NCBI GenBank assembly: GCA_025964055.1
Contig: JAOPZP010000213.1
Coordinates: 1 to 17,371 of the forward strand
Direction: 5' to 3'
DNA: 17,371 nucleotides
Origin: Conexibacter sp.
GTDB lineage: Bacteria; Actinomycetota; Thermoleophilia; Solirubrobacterales; Solirubrobacteraceae
Position 1 is the first letter of the stretch; the number at the start of each line of letters is the position of its first letter. Position numbers and translations under genes: made by a program. Below are positions 14,374-17,371 of this stretch, piece after piece. The notes under the pieces were generated by a model. That model did not search any database. It worked only from the letters and a program-made list of their open reading frames with translations, and was not told where the DNA came from.

Positions 14374-15633
14374 GTGGATGGGCACGTGATCGTCGCCGGC
14401 GCCTCGCTCGGTGGCCTGCGGGCGGCCGAGCAGCTCCGCAAGGCCGGGTGGGACGGCGACATCACGGTGATCGGCGCCGAGCCCCACATGCCGTACAACC
14501 GACCGCCGCTCTCGAAGGAGGCCTTGCGCGACCTCGCCGCCGGCGGCGAGGTCGCTGACGCCGGCCGCCAGCTGGCCGCCGCCTCTGCGTTCCCGGTACG
14601 GCTCGGACAGGATCGCCTGACCTGGAAGCTGGGAAGCACCATCGTCTCGGCGCGCCTCGACGCGCAAGCGGTGCAGCTCGACGACGGCACGTCGCTGCGC
14701 TACGACGGTCTCGTCGTCGCCACCGGCCTTCGTCCGCGACGACTGCCGCTGTGCGGCGGCCGCCACGGGCGCCACGTCCTACGAACCGTCGACGACGCGG
14801 CCAAGCTGCGACACGCACTCGTGCCGGGTTCGCGCGTGGTCGTCGTCGGCGGCGGGTTCGTCGGATGCGAGGTGGCGGCGAGCACGCGGCAGCTCGGCTG
14901 CCACGTCACCGTCCTCGAGCCACTTCCCGCGCCGATGCTGCGTCCGCTCGGACCGGAGCTTGCCGCAGCGGTTCGCGCCCACCATGAACGTGAGGGCGTC
15001 CGGTTCGGCCTGGGCCGCTCGGTCTCGGCGGTCGTCGAAGCCGTGGACGGGACCATGCAAGGCGTCGAGCTGGACGACGGCAGCTTCCTGCCCTGCGACG
15101 TGCTCGTCGAGGCGATCGGCTCGCACCCCAACGTGGAATGGCTGGAGGGCAACGGGCTCGACCTCAGCGACGGGGTGCTCTGTGACGATCGCCTGCGCGT
15201 CGAAGGCCGCGCGGACGTCGTCGCGGTCGGCGACGTCGCGCGCTACCCCTCCCCGTTCTTCAACGGCGGCGCCCTGCGCACCGAGCACTGGTGCGTCCCC
15301 ACGGACACGGCGCGACGGGCGGGCCCCACGCTGGCCGCGCACCTCACGGGCGCCCCGCTCGAGGAACTGGGCGCACCGGCGCTGCCGACCTTCTGGAGCG
15401 ATCAGTTCGCGTTGCGCATCCAGGGCCTGGGCGCGCCGGGCCTTGCCGACGACCACACCGTTCTGCAGGGCTCGCTGGACGATCTCGACGGCGGAGTGGC
15501 CGTCGGCGGCCTGCACGGCGACGTGCTCGTCGGCGTCGTCGCGGTCGGGCTGTCGGCGATCGCCCTACGCCCGTACCGCGAGCAGCTCACCGCGCGACCG
15601 GCCGATCCCGCCGTCGTGTCTCCCGCCGCCTGA
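14374..15633 (+). CDS. FAD-dependent ferredoxin reductase (rhodocoxin/putidaredoxin reductase type)
   Basis: A 419-residue flavoprotein with two dinucleotide-binding folds. The FAD loop is GASLGG (9-14). MPYNRPPLSKEAL (39-51) is the class signature, VVATGLRPRRLPL (114-126) joins the domains, and GGGFVGCEVA (159-168) is the NAD(P)H loop. AVGDVARYP near 288 closes the FAD site, and a C-terminal domain of about 100 residues is of the kind that docks ferredoxin. It passes electrons from NAD(P)H to the ferredoxin encoded one base upstream. The GTG start at 14374 is backed by GAGGG upstream and by the GHVIVAGAS start; the frame extends further left only by running through the ferredoxin gene. The pairing predicts a two-component electron supply to an oxygenase that is not in the window. 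Confidence 0.92.
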   Translation: MDGHVIVAGASLGGLRAAEQLRKAGWDGDITVIGAEPHMPYNRPPLSKEALRDLAAGGEVADAGRQLAAASAFPVRLGQDRLTWKLGSTIVSARLDAQAVQLDDGTSLRYDGLVVATGLRPRRLPLCGGRHGRHVLRTVDDAAKLRHALVPGSRVVVVGGGFVGCEVAASTRQLGCHVTVLEPLPAPMLRPLGPELAAAVRAHHEREGVRFGLGRSVSAVVEAVDGTMQGVELDDGSFLPCDVLVEAIGSHPNVEWLEGNGLDLSDGVLCDDRLRVEGRADVVAVGDVARYPSPFFNGGALRTEHWCVPTDTARRAGPTLAAHLTGAPLEELGAPALPTFWSDQFALRIQGLGAPGLADDHTVLQGSLDDLDGGVAVGGLHGDVLVGVVAVGLSAIALRPYREQLTARPADPAVVSPAA

Positions 15634-15659
15634 CCGGCGCAATCCCGAAGGGCATACCG

Positions 15660-17153
15660 ATGACCGCAACGACCACCGACGACTACCTGGCCGCCGCCGC
15701 CGCGCTCGACATCCGCACCGACATCTTCATCGACGGGCGCTTCGTCCCGGCGCTGTCGGGTCGACGGTTCCCTGCCGTGTCGCCGCGGGACGGAAGCGTG
15801 CTGGCCGAGGTCGCCGAGGGGGATGCCGCGGACATCGACGCCGCCGTGGCGTCGGCCCGCGCCGCCTTCGAGGACGGGCGGTGGGCTCGACGTGCGCCCA
15901 TGGACCGCCGCCGGACGCTGCTCCGGCTGGCGGCGCTGATCAGCGACCACCGTGAGGAGCTGGCGCTCCTCGAATCGCTCGACATGGGCAAGCCCGTGGT
16001 CGACGCCCTCAGCGTGGACCTTCGGGTCACCATCGAGTCCTTCGAGTACTTCGCCGAGGCGATCAACAAGGTCTACGACGAGGTCGCCCCGACGCCCCAC
16101 GGCACGCTGGCGACGATCACCCGCGAGCCCGCGGGCGTCGTCGGCGCGGTGGTTCCCTGGAACTTCCCCCTGATGATGGCTTCCTGGAAGCTCGCCCCGG
16201 CCCTCGCCGCCGGCAACTCAGTCGTCCTGAAGCCGGCCGAGCAGTCGTCGCTGACGGCGCTCCGGGTCGCCGAGCTCGCGAGCGAGGCCGGCCTCCCCGA
16301 CGGCGTGCTCAACGTCGTGCCGGGCTTCGGTCCGACGGCGGGCGCGGCGCTGGGCCGGCACATGGACGTCGACGTGATCGCGTTCACCGGCTCTGGTGAG
16401 GTGGGGAGGCACTTCCTGCGCTACGCCGCGGACTCGAACATGAAGCAGGTGTCGCTCGAGTGCGGCGGCAAGAGCCCGCACATCGTCTTCGCGGACGCCC
16501 CCGAGGTCGCAACCGTCGCAGACGCCGTGGCGAGCGGCATCTTCTACAACCAGGGGGAGGTCTGCAGCGCCGGCTCCCGGCTGCTCGTCCATCGGTCGCG
16601 AAAGGACGAGCTGTTGGACGCGCTCACCGAGGCCGCGGCGCAGCGGCCTCCCGGGGATCCGCTCGATCCGAGCACGCAGACCGGCGCGCTGGTGGACGCG
16701 CGGCATCTCGAGCGCGTCCTGGCCTACGTCGAGATCGGGACGTCCGAGGGCGCACGACTGGTGGCCGGAGGCCAGGCCGCCAGGCAGGAGACGGGCGGGT
16801 TCTACATCGAGCCCACGATCTTCGACGGGGTCTCGTCGTCGATGCGCATCGCCCAGGAGGAGATCTTCGGCCCGGTGCTCGCCGTGCTGACCTTCGATGA
16901 CGACGCCGAGGCCGTCCGCCTCGCCAACGACACCGTGTTCGGCCTCGCCGCCGCCGTCTGGAGCACCAACATCAGCACGGCGCTCAGCACCGCTCGCGCG
17001 ATCCGCGCCGGCACCGTCTGGGTCAACAACTACGAGGGCAGCGACATCACGGTCCCGGTCGGCGGATACGGCGAATCGGGATTCGGACGGGACAAGTCGC
17101 TGCACGCGCTCGACAAGTACACGCAGCTGAAGACCACCTGGATCGCCTTCTGA
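15660..17153 (+). CDS. aldehyde dehydrogenase, PuuC/betaine-aldehyde-dehydrogenase-like
   Basis: A complete 497-residue aldehyde dehydrogenase. Asn168 in VPWNFP, Lys191 in VLKPAE, Glu267 in LECGGKSP and nucleophile Cys302 in YNQGEVCSAGSR are all present. The NQGEVC-x-AGSR context is that of gamma-glutamyl-gamma-aminobutyraldehyde and betaine aldehyde dehydrogenases, different from the GQRC type enzyme at 6702-8192. It likely oxidises the aldehyde formed when a gamma-glutamylated amine is oxidised, the PuuC step, before PuuD-type hydrolysis. The ATG at 15660 has GAAGGG eight bases ahead. The frame extends upstream into the reductase gene but without supporting features. It follows the reductase by 26 bases, ends the four-gene rightward operon, and is closed by a strong hairpin. 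Substrate assignment rests on family resemblance and neighbours. Confidence 0.93.
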   Translation: MTATTTDDYLAAAAALDIRTDIFIDGRFVPALSGRRFPAVSPRDGSVLAEVAEGDAADIDAAVASARAAFEDGRWARRAPMDRRRTLLRLAALISDHREELALLESLDMGKPVVDALSVDLRVTIESFEYFAEAINKVYDEVAPTPHGTLATITREPAGVVGAVVPWNFPLMMASWKLAPALAAGNSVVLKPAEQSSLTALRVAELASEAGLPDGVLNVVPGFGPTAGAALGRHMDVDVIAFTGSGEVGRHFLRYAADSNMKQVSLECGGKSPHIVFADAPEVATVADAVASGIFYNQGEVCSAGSRLLVHRSRKDELLDALTEAAAQRPPGDPLDPSTQTGALVDARHLERVLAYVEIGTSEGARLVAGGQAARQETGGFYIEPTIFDGVSSSMRIAQEEIFGPVLAVLTFDDDAEAVRLANDTVFGLAAAVWSTNISTALSTARAIRAGTVWVNNYEGSDITVPVGGYGESGFGRDKSLHALDKYTQLKTTWIAF

Positions 17154-17158
17154 GGGCG

Positions 17159-17197
17159 GGCCGGGCTGCCGAGCCGAAACGGCTCGGCGGCCCGGCC
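17159..17197. terminator. bidirectional hairpin terminator between convergent genes
   Basis: The 18-base arms 17159-17176 and 17180-17197 pair fully except for one U-G wobble, around an AAA loop. It starts five bases after the aldehyde dehydrogenase stop and ends 15 bases before the stop of the opposing aminotransferase. There is only a short TTT at 17201, so it is not a textbook T-run terminator. GC-rich hairpins without long U-tracts are common at convergent ends in actinobacteria. Confidence 0.75.
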
Positions 17198-17212
17198 GGC
17201 TTTCGGCCGTCG

Positions 17213-17371
17213 CTACGCGACCTCGATCAACGCCTCGTCCAGCGCGGACAGCAGGATGTCCGCGTCGGCGGAGGTGAAGACCAGCGGCGGCCGGATCTTC
17301 AGCACGTCGTCGTCAGGTCCGCTGAGGCCCACCAGGACCCGCCGGTCGCGCAGCGCGTCCACGAGCCCACG
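17213..17371 (-). CDS. C-terminal end of a class III aminotransferase (partial)
   Basis: The last 52 codons of a leftward gene enter from the right edge and stop at a TAG at 17215-17213. The peptide contains the run VLVGLSGPDDDVLKIRPPLV, followed after a short turn by DADILLSALDEAL. This K-I-R-P-P-L-x-F then D-A-D-x-L-L-x-x-L-D-E-x-L pattern is the usual C-terminus of class III aminotransferases. The Lys-Ile-Arg-Pro-Pro stretch lies near the active-site end of that domain. The gene converges on the ligase/aldehyde dehydrogenase operon. It could be a second aminotransferase for the same pathway, but the catalytic half is outside the window. Confidence 0.7.
   Translation of the reverse strand, partial: RGLVDALRDRRVLVGLSGPDDDVLKIRPPLVFTSADADILLSALDEALIEVA

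Noticed and set aside
15291..15659. Upstream extension of the second aldehyde dehydrogenase
   Set aside because: It runs through the reductase gene in another frame with Arg/Gly-rich sequence. The ATG at 15660 fits the family start.
1..17371. CRISPR arrays, tRNA or rRNA genes, insertion sequences and att sites
   Set aside because: I found no regularly spaced repeats, no cloverleaf with conserved arms, no transposase-like reading frame and no flanking terminal repeats. The only repeated strings are the short control motifs listed.

Overview
The window is 17.4 kb of dense, GC-rich bacterial chromosome with strong G/C at third codon positions, GTG starts, actinobacterial-type ferredoxin genetics and very tight gene packing. 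This suggests an actinobacterium. The catabolic flavour would fit Thermoleophilia or Pseudonocardiales-like soil taxa, but no marker in the window fixes the genus. I see no RNA genes, insertion sequences, CRISPR arrays or integration scars. Every gap between genes is under 300 bases.

Layout. A divergent control region at about 12517-12743 splits the window. To the left, transcribed leftward, lies an eight-gene block: 3-hydroxyacyl-CoA dehydrogenase, class III aminotransferase, enoyl-CoA hydratase, family III CoA-transferase, aldehyde dehydrogenase, a second crotonase-fold protein lacking both usual glutamates, a PuuD-like glutamine-amidotransferase-fold protein with an altered catalytic triad, and an SMP-30 lactonase-like protein. 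A 143-bp promoter gap follows. Then come an APC permease, an IclR repressor, a short-chain dehydrogenase, an intact PuuD-type hydrolase, possibly a 64-residue ORF, and the first 12 codons of another gene running off the left edge. To the right, transcribed rightward, are a glutamine-synthetase-fold gamma-glutamyl-amine ligase, a [3Fe-4S]-type ferredoxin, its FAD reductase and a second aldehyde dehydrogenase. They end at a long GC hairpin that faces the 3' end of another, leftward aminotransferase cut by the right edge.

How the genes may work together (inference). The set reads as a catabolic route for an imported amine. The permease brings it in and the GS-like ligase caps it with gamma-glutamate. 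An oxygenase outside the window, fed by the ferredoxin and reductase, or an oxidase, opens or deaminates it. An aldehyde dehydrogenase makes the acid, and the PuuD hydrolase removes glutamate to free an omega-amino acid. The aminotransferase and second aldehyde dehydrogenase give a (di)carboxylic acid, the CoA-transferase activates it, and the hydratase and hydroxyacyl-CoA dehydrogenase send it into beta-oxidation. This joins a Puu-type glutamylation pathway with P450-type redox partners, as I recall from mycobacterial morpholine/piperidine (mor/pip) clusters, and with a built-in CoA branch.

Regulation. A 13-bp near-palindrome of the form GGAAC-N3-GTTCC occurs just downstream of the predicted -10 boxes of the permease and the GS-like gene, and in the 28-bp gap before iclR. 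This makes the cluster IclR protein the obvious candidate regulator of both arms, including itself.
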